Shown here piece after piece: positions 16,008 to 25,715 of a DNA stretch of 64,000 bases (positions within the stretch are counted from its first letter, which is position 1; the number at the start of each line of letters is the position of its first letter). The notes under the pieces were generated by a model. The model saw only the letters and a program-made list of their open reading frames with translations, was not told where the DNA came from and searched no databases. The stretch comes from Bacillota bacterium (GTDB taxonomy: Bacteria; Bacillota; Clostridia; DSM-8532), in assembly GCA_023443745.1 (NCBI GenBank), contig JAEZTB010000064.1, positions 62,001 to 126,000 on the forward strand, given 5' to 3'. The position numbers and the translations under genes were made by a program.

Positions 16008-16550
16008 ATGACCATTGCAATTATTGTCCTTATTGTCATCGTGATTGCTATTACGATCTGGGTTATCTCAACCTCGAACCGCTTCAAAGTACTGCTTGTG
16101 AAAATCACAGAAGCCGATTCAGGCATAGACGTCGCACTCACAAAACGTTATGACACGCTGACGAAGCTGATTGACGTTGTGAAAGCCTACGCCGGGCACG
16201 AGACAGAGCTTTTTGAGAAGATTGTAAGGCTTCGTTCGGGTATGAGTATGACAGAGAAGATCGAAGCAAACCACCTCATGGACGAGGCATCAAAAAGAAT
16301 CAACGTGCTAGCGGAAAACTACCCCGAGCTTCGCTCCTCCGAAAATTACAAGCAGCTTCAGGTGGCAATTGTTGAGGTCGAAGACCATTTGCAGGCAGCG
16401 CGGCGGGTTTATAACATGAACGTATCGTCATTCAACCAGTCCATCGCCGTGTTCCCCGCCAGTATCATTGCCATCAAAGCACATTACACCCCGAAGGACT
16501 TCTTCGAGGCGGAGGAAATTAAACGGGCAGATGTAAAGATAACTTTGTAG
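16008..16550 (+). CDS. LemA family protein (first copy)
   Basis: A 180-residue protein with one N-terminal membrane helix (about 2-20) followed by a long all-helical cytoplasmic or surface domain. The family features are the helix after the membrane segment (DVALTKRYDTLTKLIDVVKAY), the ENYPELRSSENYKQLQ core and the C-terminal RVYNMNVSSFNQSIAVFP. The length is standard. LemA function is not settled. It is coupled to the DUF3137 gene. A second LemA is encoded at 27419-27973, and its sequence is clearly different. Confidence 0.92.
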   Translation: MTIAIIVLIVIVIAITIWVISTSNRFKVLLVKITEADSGIDVALTKRYDTLTKLIDVVKAYAGHETELFEKIVRLRSGMSMTEKIEANHLMDEASKRINVLAENYPELRSSENYKQLQVAIVEVEDHLQAARRVYNMNVSSFNQSIAVFPASIIAIKAHYTPKDFFEAEEIKRADVKITL

Positions 16551-16595
16551 TATTGTTTTACGGAGTAAAATGATACTCACGGAAGGATATACAAT

Positions 16596-17141
16596 ATGAA
16601 AAGGTTAATTGCGATCATTCTTGGATTGGCACTGTCGCTTTCTCTTGCCGCTTGCAGTAACCGTGACGTATCTAAAAACACAGTCGTCAGGAAGGATGAA
16701 AACGACGAACCGTTCGTCGGACTGTGGCATGCCATGAATACGGTGGGGGAGGGATTCTCTGCGCGGTACGCCCTTTACGACAACGGCACATTTATCTATG
16801 GATCTTCTCAATTAGGCGAATTCGACCGCGAGATATACAAAGCGGGAACATGGAGCGTCGCGGACGGCGAGCTTCGGCTAGAAGTCGAGGCTCGGTGGGT
16901 TGTGCCGGTGGGAAATATAGAGGATATCATTCCAAGTGATAAACTGATTGTTCTTGCCGAGGTAGGATTGGTCAAGGTGATAGTTAGCCCGCCTGAAATT
17001 GAAACCTACAGCATTGCCCAAACCGGTAAGGACCCCGAAACAGATAGGGCCACTATCGCAATAGACAGTGTAACTTTTTACGATTTCAACGATCAGACCG
17101 ACCTTTTTGACGATTTTTATAAACTGCCTGGGTCAACATAA
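16596..17141 (+). CDS. Lipoprotein with a lipocalin-like pattern
   Basis: A 181-residue lipoprotein; the signal peptide ends in lipobox SLAAC. The mature part begins GLWHAMNTVGEGFSARYALYDNGTF, continues AGTWSVADGELRLEV, and looks like a small barrel of the type found in many clostridial lipoproteins (DUF5640/lipocalin-like). The last 50 residues are less regular. It has an AAGGAT ribosome site and lies between lemA and the transglutaminase-like gene in the same operon. The ligand is unknown. Confidence 0.7.
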   Translation: MKRLIAIILGLALSLSLAACSNRDVSKNTVVRKDENDEPFVGLWHAMNTVGEGFSARYALYDNGTFIYGSSQLGEFDREIYKAGTWSVADGELRLEVEARWVVPVGNIEDIIPSDKLIVLAEVGLVKVIVSPPEIETYSIAQTGKDPETDRATIAIDSVTFYDFNDQTDLFDDFYKLPGST

Positions 17142-17171
17142 CGCCCGGAGCTTGCTTAAGGAGGTGTTACC

Positions 17172-18365
17172 ATGCCGTTATGGATAGCGGTGGTTCTGCT
17201 TGTATTCCTTGCAGCGGGTATTTTAATCATGCTTTTGCTTACCCGACACACAGAAAAAAAGCGATTGATGATTGCAGCAATTGCCGTATCAACGGTAGCT
17301 TTATTGGTGCTGCTGGTGTATACCCTGCTTACGTTAATTTTTGTGGGTGGAAATGATCCGCTCAGTGAGCTGCCGGGGCCTTCCACAGGTTGGGGGGATG
17401 CGCCCATGACCATACAAGTAAGCCCTTCTGCGTCTCAATATATAACAGATCCAACTCCCGCACCCCAAACGCCGGTACCGATGCCGGATGATTATGACTT
17501 GCCGACATCCGAGGTTCCGGAGCTTTGTCCCGACATTCTTGGATTGCGGAGCGCTGCGTTTGAAGAAATGCCGACATTCGGAACACAAAACGAAGTGACA
17601 AAGTATGTCCTGTATAACTTCCTAAATAATCGGTTTGCTTGCGAGTTTTATCTCAAAAAGGACTTTGCCGTGGATGAGGGAACCGGATTTAGTATATTGG
17701 ACAGTGCTTGCGAAACCGCCATGACCTACTATTTATTCAGTTCATACAAAAATTTTGATATGTTCACCAGGGATCAAGGAGATGACGGCAAGGTCTACGC
17801 AAAGCTTATGCTGGTGTATACCGAACCTAAGTATGACCTTGAGGCAAAGGCGGAGACTTTGGAATTTGTCATGAAAAATCCTGTGCCAATCGGAGGATTT
17901 AGAGATTTTGAAATCGAAAAAGCCTATGCCCGGAAAATACACGATTTTGTCGCAAAGAAAATAACCTATTCGCCCATAGGCTATAACCCTGAAAGAATGT
18001 TTGGTATGGGAAAGTATGAAGCGCTCCAAGAAGCGTACAATGTGCTTGCCGAGGAAGAAAACGCCGCTGTCTGTGCGGGCTACGCCAGAGCTTTCGCACT
18101 GATTGCTCAGTACGCCGGGATCAACGCAGCATGGGTTTTAGGCAATGAAACCGAAACGGAAAGCCATGCTTGGAACGTCATATATCCCTGTGACGGGAGC
18201 GAAGCAGTGCTGGTTGACGTCACTTGGGACGATACCGACAGCGGGGATTCGACGGAACAGGAGTATGTAAGCGATAGGTATTTCTATGTCCCTCTCAGCG
18301 AGGAAACAGAACATACGGCGGCAGCTCACTTCGACGAGTTCCTGCGATTTGTCAATGAGCAATAA
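17172..18365 (+). CDS. Membrane-anchored transglutaminase-like protein
   Basis: A 397-residue protein. Two close hydrophobic segments (about 3-22 and 34-58) are followed by a Pro/Thr linker and a large external domain. The C-terminal 150 residues carry a transglutaminase/protease-like core with the catalytic triad: Cys in AVCAGYARAF, His in ESHAWNVIY and Asp in LVDVTWDD. These proteins act as cysteine peptidases or cross-linking enzymes of surface polymers. The gene lies just upstream of the giant SLH protein gene, so it may process or cross-link it; that is inference. The ribosome site AAGGAGG is ideal. Confidence 0.85.
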   Translation: MPLWIAVVLLVFLAAGILIMLLLTRHTEKKRLMIAAIAVSTVALLVLLVYTLLTLIFVGGNDPLSELPGPSTGWGDAPMTIQVSPSASQYITDPTPAPQTPVPMPDDYDLPTSEVPELCPDILGLRSAAFEEMPTFGTQNEVTKYVLYNFLNNRFACEFYLKKDFAVDEGTGFSILDSACETAMTYYLFSSYKNFDMFTRDQGDDGKVYAKLMLVYTEPKYDLEAKAETLEFVMKNPVPIGGFRDFEIEKAYARKIHDFVAKKITYSPIGYNPERMFGMGKYEALQEAYNVLAEEENAAVCAGYARAFALIAQYAGINAAWVLGNETETESHAWNVIYPCDGSEAVLVDVTWDDTDSGDSTEQEYVSDRYFYVPLSEETEHTAAAHFDEFLRFVNEQ

Positions 18366-18384
18366 TGAGGAGGTAATACAAGAT

Positions 18385-21300
18385 ATGAAACAAACAGTAA
18401 AGCGAATCGGCAACCTGCTTCTGGCAGTATGTATGGTGTTTGCCATGATGCCAGCCATAGCGTCTGCCGAACCCGAGGATTCCGGCGCGCCTTTGGGGGC
18501 AAGCGGAACAATCACCGCCTTTGATGAAATTGCAGATAATATTCGCTGGCAAAACACCATGGAACCGGTGTTTCCTGAGATGGTAAGCGGTATAGTTGAG
18601 GGAAATTCTGCCCAAATCCCTGTGGCATGGCAGACCGATCAGGATTACGACAAAGAATCGCCCATACAAGGGCTGTATGTGTTCAACGCCGTTTTGGACG
18701 AAGGCTATACCTTGGCAAGCGGCGTGGAAGCACCCCGCATTACGGTGTATATTCCCGAAACGGCGGATGGCGGAATGGCAGCGCGTATGGCAGGCAGTAG
18801 CACAGACTTAAGCCCGCTTGAAATCACTACGGCGGCGCAGCTTGCGGAGATCGCCGTACTGGTCAACGCCGGACGGTTGGAAAGCTTCTTGTTTAATAAT
18901 GCAAACGCTATGGTCAACTTGGTTCAGATGAATGACCTTGATTTGTCTGCTTACGCGAGTGCGGATGAAGGCAAGGGCTGGATGCCCATCGGCAATGTAG
19001 ACAATCTCTTCAAGGGTAACTTTAATGGCAACCGAAAGGTCATTACAGGACTGTACATTAACCGGCCGAATGCTAATGACGTCGGCCTGTTTGGCAGAAT
19101 GAACGGCGGTACAGTGAAAAATCTGCACATTGTGGATGCGGTGATTACCGGAGCGTATAATGTCGGCGGCGTAGCAGGCCGAGTCATTGGCGGCGCAGTG
19201 CAAGGCTGTTCTGTTTCCGGTACAATAACTGGTACTGGAACTGTTGGCGGCGTAACAGGAATTTTAGACGGCAGCGCAAAAGCGGAAGCCTGTTATGTCA
19301 ACGGCACTGTGAAAGGCAACATTGATAATATTGGCGGTATTGTGGGCTGGGTTTACGATGGTACGGTGCAAAACTGCTACGCTACCGGCGCGGTAAACGG
19401 TCAGGATTTACTCGGTGGCGTAGCGGGTAATGTTGCGACTGGCAGCACAGTTAAAAACTGCGCTGCGCTGAATCCCTCAATCAGTGGTGTACAGAATACC
19501 GGGCGCGTGGCGGGTTATGCTGATGACGGTCAGCTTTCCGATAACGTCGCTTTTAGCAGCATGATGGTGACGGTAAACGGCAGTGCCAAACCCATTATAG
19601 ACAGCGCAACCGGCGTGGACGGTGAAACTAAAACTGCTACCCAAATTAAAACGGTAAGCTACTTCCAAACGCTGTTTAATAACGACACCACATGGACATA
19701 CGCAACCGGAAAGCTGCCCGGCTTTGACGCGGCAATGGAGATGCCTGCCCATATCGTAGATATTTCCCCCGGTCAGTATTTCCCCGGTGAGGGCTCAAGC
19801 ATCAAACCTTATGAAATCAGCACGCCCGAACAGCTTGCAAAGCTTGCGGAATTGGTGAATAATACCGCAACCAATACAGCCTACGGCGGCACAGGCGTGT
19901 ACTACAAGCTGATGAACAACCTTGACCTTTCCGATTACGGGGTAAGCTTTAATGACGGTAAAGGATGGATACCGATTGGAACTTCCGAATTCAACTTCAA
20001 AGGTTATTTTAACGGTAACGGCAAAATCATCACCGGCTTGTATATCAGAAACACATCAGCTGCCAGTCAGAGTGTCGGTCTGTTTGGCTATGTCTGGGCC
20101 GACCCGGCAAAACCCGGCAGCGGCACAATACAAAGTCTCGGTATTGTGGATGCGGATATTACCGGCTTCATTTCTGTTGGCGGTGTGGCGGGGACCGTAG
20201 ACTATGGTACGGTGAGACAATGCTATGTCACCGGACGCGTCACCGCTAACCACTCTGTCGGCGGTATTGCGGGAAGCTTATTCGGCACCATCGGAAAAGT
20301 AGAAGACTGTTATGTGGCGGCTTCTGTCACAGGCACGGCCTCGACCGGCTATGTTGGCGGAGTAGTGGGAAGAACAGGGGCCAGTAATAATCCTACTGTG
20401 TCCAGATGCTATGCCTTAGGTCAGGTCAGTGGCACAGACAAGGTGGGAGGAGTGGTTGGTTATGCTCCCTACGGTACGGTTCAAAATTGCGCCGCACTGA
20501 ATCCCTCGGTTAGCGGTACGAGCAATGTAGGTCGTGTTGTCGGCTCGATAGAAGCGACTGCTGCTCTATTCGGAAACTATGCCTTTTCCGGAATGACGGG
20601 CAGCACTTTCACGAAAAAAACAGCTACTGGTCTGGACGGCGTAGATAAAACCGCAGCCGAACTGAAAACATCGAACGGTTACCCGAGCGGACTCACAAGT
20701 GGACTTTGGAACTACACCGCTGGCAAGCTGCCCATCCTTTTCATCTTTGCCACAAATGTGCAGGATGCAGCCCTTCCCGGACACATTAATGATACCGGCG
20801 CACTTTTCGCAGGCGGTGATGGTTCTACTGCGGAGAAGGCATACGAAATCTCAACGCCCGCCCAGCTCGCCAAGCTCGCGGAGTTGGTGAATGAGAGAAA
20901 CGCAAGCTACTATAACAAGTACTACAAGCTGATGAACGATCTTGATCTTTCCTCCTACGGAAAGAATTATGACAGCGGCAAGGGTTGGATACCCATCGGT
21001 AATCAGGTTACCAAGCCCTTCGAAGGCAGCTTTGACGGTGGTGGTCATATCATTCGTGGGCTGTATATCAACCGACCCACAGCCAATCTTCAAGGCTTGT
21101 TTGGTTATACCACTGGGGGAACACTGAAGAACCTTGGTGTTGTAAACGCAAACATTACCGCTGCTAGCGCTGTAGGCGGTGTGGTAGGTATGTTGAAAAA
21201 GACCGGTGTGGTTGAGAACTGCTACACTACCGGCAGTATCAGCGGAACAGGTGATATTGGCGGTGTTGGCGGTATTGTCGGAACTGTCGAAGGCCCGTTG

Positions 21301-24300
21301 AAAAACTGCTATTCTGCAAGTATGGTTCATGGAACCCAACAAAATATCGGCGGCGTGGCGGGTGTAGTGAAAGGTGTTGTGGAAAACTGCTACAGCACCG
21401 GTACAATCACCGGCACCGGAAATGTCGGCGGTGTTGCGGGCAGTGTTGATACTACCGGCACAGTACGAAACTGCGTTGCTATGAACCCCGCCGTAAACGG
21501 CACAAGCAATGTGGGGCGTGTCGTTGGTTCGAGCAAAGGTGTCCTTAGTAAAAACTACGCTTTTAACGTCATGGCTATAACCGGTGGCGATGCCAACGGT
21601 AAAACCCAAGACGGTCTTGACGGTGCAGATTTCTTGATCGACGAGGTGAGCCAGCCCACCTTCTGGACAAACGGGCTTCGTTGGGACACCACTGGCGGCA
21701 CCTCATGGGATGGCACCAGCATCTGGGCAATAACTGACAACAAGCTACCCATCCTCAGGGGCTTCACTGACGGTACCCAATCCGGTGACGGCGGGTTGTA
21801 CCTCACCGAGCGTGACCTTGCAAACGCAAGCGTGACACTGTCTCAGATATCTTTCACCTACGAGGGCACAAAAAAAACGCCCACTGCCACCGTTACGTTT
21901 GACGGTCAGACACTGGTAGTGGATATAGACTATACTTTTAGCATCTCAAGCAGTGATGGCGATGGCACCAGCGCCGGCACAAACGCCGGAGAGGTTACAC
22001 TGACGTTTAGCGGCAAGGGAAATTTCAAGGGCACCACGACCAAAAGCTATACGATTGCAAAGCTGCAGGCTCCTGAAATCACATGGCCGACGTCGACAGC
22101 CGTTACCTACGGCGCGAAGCTTTCGGACTCTGCGCTTTCGGGTGGCTCCACATCCCTTGGCACCTTTGCGTGGGGAGACGGCGACATAATTCCAACTGTA
22201 AACAACAGCGGCTATGCTGTTACATTTACCCCCAATGATACGAAAAACTATAATTGGACAGTCGCATCACTCACACGGCATATGCCCATCACCGTCAACA
22301 AGGCTGTGCCATCCTTTATCACATGGCCTACGGCGGTAACTATCACCTATGGTGCAAAACTTTCGACTTCCACGCTTTCGGGCGGTTCCACGGAGTACGG
22401 TTCCTTTGCGTGGACTAACGGCGATACAATTCCTGTCGTGACAAACAGCGGGTACAGCGTTACCTTTACCCCGGCCGATACGGCTAACTATGATTGGACG
22501 GGTGTTCCGCGCACAAACACTGTAAGCATTCCGGTGAGCAAGGCATCCACCATAGGCATACCGCAGACCCATGAAGTAGTGAAAAACACCGCGCAGAATT
22601 ACAGCTTTGACTTGACAAGGCTCCTGCCGAACGTAAGTCCGCTCACGCTTGAAAGCGTGACCTATGAAATTGCTTCCGTTACGAACACAGACGGCATACT
22701 GGCGACAGAGCCGAGCGGAACGGTCACATCCCCGCTGATGCTGGATGTGGCAAGCGTGGATTCCGGTAAAACCGCAACCATTACCGTTATGGTTCACAGC
22801 GGTAACTATAACGATTTTAATGCTGTAATCACCGTGAACAGCATAGATAAAATCCTCGTAACTATCACAGCCAGTGCGGGTGCGAACGGCACAATTTCGC
22901 CATCCGGCGCTATTACGGTTACGGAGGGCGAAAGCAAAGCTTTCACGATTACGGCAGACACAGGATATAGGATTTCGTCTGTCACGGTGGACGGCGTGAA
23001 TCAAGGTACAATTAGTACTTACATGTTCAACAATGTTATGGGAAATCATACCATTAACGCGGTCTTTACCAGCAACGACAACGGTGGCAATGACGGTGGC
23101 GGTGGTAGTTACACACCTCCTACGGCCCCCAAGCCCAATATCACCACCGATAAAAAGCCCGATCAGCCCACCATTGCATCCACAAACCTGACTGCTGCGG
23201 TTGAAAAGAACGGTGTCGCATCCGTCACCATCACCGAGGCGCAGGTCAAGGCGTTGGTTGATGCGTCGAAAAAGGATGCTCAAAGCAAAGGTAGAACAGC
23301 GGACGGCATCGGTGTTGCGCTCAATATCGGGTTCGGTGCCGACGGAAAAAGCGTCAATGCGACGAGTGTCAATGTGACGCTGGATGAAAAAGTATTTGCA
23401 CTGCTGGAAAAGGAAGGCGTGAAGCGCTTTGATGTGAACACCCCGCTTGTCGGCTTTTCCTTCGACCAAGCAGCCCTTCAGGAGATGAAAAACCAGTCTT
23501 CGGGAATCGTTACCCTTGCGGCCAGTCCCGTTACCAAGCTGTCAGACGCAGCGAAAGCGCTGATTGGCAAACGGCCTGTTTATGACCTGACCGTAAGCTG
23601 TCAGAAAAACGGCAAAACTGCGTATATCACAAGCTTCGGCAAGGGTGTGGTTACACTGGGTATCCCATATAAGCCCGCATCAGATGAAAGCATTCCGAAC
23701 CTGTTCGGTGTGTATGTGGACAAAAATGGAAAGCCTCAGTTTCTGAACGATTCCGGCTACGACAACGGCAAGGTGATTTTTGGAAGGAGCAGCCTGTCAA
23801 CCTACGGTATAGGTTACATTCCTCTTGCTCCATCCTTTGCCGACACAGCAAATCATTGGGCCAAGAATAGTATTGATTTTGTCGCCAGCCGCGACCTTAT
23901 CAGTGGTACAAGCGAAGCCACCTTTGCTCCCAATACCGCCATCACCCGCGCAGACTTCCTCATGGCGCTAGGCAAGCTTTCCGGTGCAGATGTGAGTGGA
24001 TACAAAGCCAGTAGCTTCACCGACGTCAAGAGCAGCGACCCCGCCATGGCATACATTGAATGGGCTGTTGACAACAAGATAGTATTTGGCTACGGTAACG
24101 GGAAATTTGGACCAAACGACCCGATCACCCGCGAGCAAATGGCGGTGATGATGATGAATTACGCAAAGGCCACTCAATACTCTCTACCAGTGCTCCTGCA
24201 GCGTATTTTATTTGTTGATTATGAAAAAATCAGCCCATGGGCAAGGGATGCAGTAAAAGTCATCCAAATTGCAGCTATTATGATTGGTGGGGATAACAAC

Positions 24301-24636
24301 ACCTTTAACCCGCAGGGTAGCGCCACTCGAGCGGAAGCATCCATCATCCTGCAGAATTTTGTGTATCATGTCATCGACAAGGGCATGGCACGAGGCTGGA
24401 TACAGGACGACAACGGCCAATGGCAGTATATTAACGCAAACGGTAAAGCTGTCACAGGCTGGCTTACTGTGGAAAATATCAAGTATTACTTTACCACTGA
24501 CTGTATCATGGTATCCAGCAAATGGCTCCAAATCGACGGCAAGTGGTATTACTTCTACGCCGACGGCAAGATGGCCGTGAATACTACCATTGACGGCTAT
24601 ACTATAGGCGCTGACGGCGTAAGAAAAGAAGAATAA
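18385..24636 (+). CDS. Giant GLUG-repeat surface protein with SLH and choline-binding-like repeats
   Basis: A 2083-residue exported protein. The signal peptide (1-28) ends IASA. Three modules of about 330 residues follow (about 145-1130); each opens with a TPAQLAKLAELVN-like strand and contains several GLUG motifs (for example NVGGVAG followed by NCY-x-TG). About 1140-1390 holds MBG/YDG-like beta domains. About 1490-1565 is an InlB-like repeat, followed by a Gly-rich spacer. Three SLH domains lie at about 1817-1990 (FADTANHWAKNSIDF, TRADFLMAL, TREQMAVMM). From about 2003 to the end there are choline-binding-type Trp/Tyr repeats (GKWYYFYADGKM). SLH domains bind pyruvylated wall polymer. The start is ATG 18385 after GAGGAGG; the longer frame from 18286 runs inside the previous gene. 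Confidence 0.9.
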   Translation: MKQTVKRIGNLLLAVCMVFAMMPAIASAEPEDSGAPLGASGTITAFDEIADNIRWQNTMEPVFPEMVSGIVEGNSAQIPVAWQTDQDYDKESPIQGLYVFNAVLDEGYTLASGVEAPRITVYIPETADGGMAARMAGSSTDLSPLEITTAAQLAEIAVLVNAGRLESFLFNNANAMVNLVQMNDLDLSAYASADEGKGWMPIGNVDNLFKGNFNGNRKVITGLYINRPNANDVGLFGRMNGGTVKNLHIVDAVITGAYNVGGVAGRVIGGAVQGCSVSGTITGTGTVGGVTGILDGSAKAEACYVNGTVKGNIDNIGGIVGWVYDGTVQNCYATGAVNGQDLLGGVAGNVATGSTVKNCAALNPSISGVQNTGRVAGYADDGQLSDNVAFSSMMVTVNGSAKPIIDSATGVDGETKTATQIKTVSYFQTLFNNDTTWTYATGKLPGFDAAMEMPAHIVDISPGQYFPGEGSSIKPYEISTPEQLAKLAELVNNTATNTAYGGTGVYYKLMNNLDLSDYGVSFNDGKGWIPIGTSEFNFKGYFNGNGKIITGLYIRNTSAASQSVGLFGYVWADPAKPGSGTIQSLGIVDADITGFISVGGVAGTVDYGTVRQCYVTGRVTANHSVGGIAGSLFGTIGKVEDCYVAASVTGTASTGYVGGVVGRTGASNNPTVSRCYALGQVSGTDKVGGVVGYAPYGTVQNCAALNPSVSGTSNVGRVVGSIEATAALFGNYAFSGMTGSTFTKKTATGLDGVDKTAAELKTSNGYPSGLTSGLWNYTAGKLPILFIFATNVQDAALPGHINDTGALFAGGDGSTAEKAYEISTPAQLAKLAELVNERNASYYNKYYKLMNDLDLSSYGKNYDSGKGWIPIGNQVTKPFEGSFDGGGHIIRGLYINRPTANLQGLFGYTTGGTLKNLGVVNANITAASAVGGVVGMLKKTGVVENCYTTGSISGTGDIGGVGGIVGTVEGPLKNCYSASMVHGTQQNIGGVAGVVKGVVENCYSTGTITGTGNVGGVAGSVDTTGTVRNCVAMNPAVNGTSNVGRVVGSSKGVLSKNYAFNVMAITGGDANGKTQDGLDGADFLIDEVSQPTFWTNGLRWDTTGGTSWDGTSIWAITDNKLPILRGFTDGTQSGDGGLYLTERDLANASVTLSQISFTYEGTKKTPTATVTFDGQTLVVDIDYTFSISSSDGDGTSAGTNAGEVTLTFSGKGNFKGTTTKSYTIAKLQAPEITWPTSTAVTYGAKLSDSALSGGSTSLGTFAWGDGDIIPTVNNSGYAVTFTPNDTKNYNWTVASLTRHMPITVNKAVPSFITWPTAVTITYGAKLSTSTLSGGSTEYGSFAWTNGDTIPVVTNSGYSVTFTPADTANYDWTGVPRTNTVSIPVSKASTIGIPQTHEVVKNTAQNYSFDLTRLLPNVSPLTLESVTYEIASVTNTDGILATEPSGTVTSPLMLDVASVDSGKTATITVMVHSGNYNDFNAVITVNSIDKILVTITASAGANGTISPSGAITVTEGESKAFTITADTGYRISSVTVDGVNQGTISTYMFNNVMGNHTINAVFTSNDNGGNDGGGGSYTPPTAPKPNITTDKKPDQPTIASTNLTAAVEKNGVASVTITEAQVKALVDASKKDAQSKGRTADGIGVALNIGFGADGKSVNATSVNVTLDEKVFALLEKEGVKRFDVNTPLVGFSFDQAALQEMKNQSSGIVTLAASPVTKLSDAAKALIGKRPVYDLTVSCQKNGKTAYITSFGKGVVTLGIPYKPASDESIPNLFGVYVDKNGKPQFLNDSGYDNGKVIFGRSSLSTYGIGYIPLAPSFADTANHWAKNSIDFVASRDLISGTSEATFAPNTAITRADFLMALGKLSGADVSGYKASSFTDVKSSDPAMAYIEWAVDNKIVFGYGNGKFGPNDPITREQMAVMMMNYAKATQYSLPVLLQRILFVDYEKISPWARDAVKVIQIAAIMIGGDNNTFNPQGSATRAEASIILQNFVYHVIDKGMARGWIQDDNGQWQYINANGKAVTGWLTVENIKYYFTTDCIMVSSKWLQIDGKWYYFYADGKMAVNTTIDGYTIGADGVRKEE
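18820..21800 (+). repeat. Three ~1-kb tandem modules within the GLUG protein gene
   Basis: Related units begin near 18823, 19812 and 20846. Each starts with codons for (I/S)T-P/A-A-Q-L-A and runs through a GKGWIPIGN segment, a GLYINR segment and several NCY-x-TG turns. The copies have diverged at DNA level but are plainly duplications. Confidence 0.7.
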
Positions 24637-24784
24637 ACGGATAGAAAAAACATGACCACCGGCTTAACGTTCCTCCAATAAGGATGTTTACGAAAATCAC
24701 AGTTGTTCAGCATACAGCCGAACGATTACCGATGAATTGTAAATAATATTTATTGGAGGAATTGCTTTATGGCGAACTTTGAAT
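24637..24784. other. Intergenic region holding an orphan translation start
   Basis: Between the GLUG protein and the convergent SHOCT gene. It has no clear terminator. A strong TTGGAGGAATTGCTTT ribosome site is followed by an ATG at 24769 and a 22-codon frame (MANFEFKFQAAAV...) that stops at 24837, inside the antisense of the SHOCT gene. This may be the stub of a gene whose body has been lost. Confidence 0.35.
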
Positions 24785-25687
24785 TCAAATTCCAAGCAGC
24801 TGCCGTTTCTTTGCGTCAAACTCCTGCTGAGAAATGATGCCATCTTCCATGAGCGCCTTGTATTTCTTAATTTCCTCAATGGCGTCAGCAGGGGGTGCAG
24901 TGGTTGTATGTACCGCCTGTGCCGCACCAAGGCCGATAGACTGCTCCGGTGCGCACGGAAAGGCTACTGTCTTGAATGCAGCCACCAGCTTTTCAATTTC
25001 CTCAATGCTTCGCTGGTAGGAGCGGAGGTAGTCGTTCACATCCGGGTGGGTATTATTAAATCGGGGGCCGTCCATGTCACATTTGATAACTGTCCAGTAA
25101 GGGTGGTCGAAATGCAGCTCCACGTTGAATGCGTGAAAAGGCTCCGGCACATTAAAATACTGCACCGGTGCCGACCCGTTTGCCTTGCCGTCATCCAGCT
25201 TGTCAAGAGTGCGGGCTATCTGCTTGTTCATCATAAACTGGCTGATTTGCGGCGCCATAGCCATGGCACGCTCCGGCACGGTACTGGTATATCGCTTAAT
25301 GCCAGCAGACGAACCCTCAAACAGGGGGGAGTTGTCCTCTTTGATGGTAAAGGATTTCAGTTGTTTGCCCTCAAACACGGTTTTGTCCGGGTTTTTGCTC
25401 ATGCAAAACAGCTTGTTCTGGTGATCAAAGATAATTTTGGTATCCCAAAGGCCGAAGTCAACTCGTTCAGAAATCACGAATTGATCTTTCAGCAGCTGGT
25501 TTTGATCGTAAAATGCTAAATATTCCCGAAAGCCCTGCATCGTCAGATGGTTTGCCTTGTCGCTCTCCATATCAATCTTGCTGTAGCAAGTGCCACAGAT
25601 GTATTCACCCTCGATTTTCGATGGCAGAAGCCACGAAATCTTGCCACCGCAGATAGGGCAAGGGGGTTTTATAGAAAATAAGCCCAT
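24785..25687 (-). CDS. Zinc-ribbon (DUF4428-like) plus SHOCT domain protein
   Basis: A 300-residue cytoplasmic protein. The N-terminal zinc ribbon has two Cys pairs (CPICGG, then CGTCY, about residues 10-40). The middle part (about 60-240) is rich in Phe and Tyr and may be PH-like. The C-terminal SHOCT helix pair (IKKYKALMEDGIISQQEFDAKK...) is a short oligomerisation motif. The ATG at 25687 follows CGGAGG at eight bases; another ATG two codons upstream is too close to that site. It is the last gene of the minus-strand unit after DUF2207 and LemA. Its role is unknown. Confidence 0.82.
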   Translation of the reverse strand: MGLFSIKPPCPICGGKISWLLPSKIEGEYICGTCYSKIDMESDKANHLTMQGFREYLAFYDQNQLLKDQFVISERVDFGLWDTKIIFDHQNKLFCMSKNPDKTVFEGKQLKSFTIKEDNSPLFEGSSAGIKRYTSTVPERAMAMAPQISQFMMNKQIARTLDKLDDGKANGSAPVQYFNVPEPFHAFNVELHFDHPYWTVIKCDMDGPRFNNTHPDVNDYLRSYQRSIEEIEKLVAAFKTVAFPCAPEQSIGLGAAQAVHTTTAPPADAIEEIKKYKALMEDGIISQQEFDAKKRQLLGI

Positions 25688-25715
25688 ATTCATTTCCTCC
25701 GTATGTACTCAATCA

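Noticed and set aside
18820..21800. Repeats considered as a CRISPR array
   Set aside because: The units are about 1 kb, diverged and coding (GLUG motifs); no short identical repeats with unique spacers.
22267..23469. 400-codon minus-strand frame within the giant GLUG protein gene
   Set aside because: Antisense to a continuous, domain-bearing frame; the translation is low-complexity with many Cys, Arg and His and shows no known domain.
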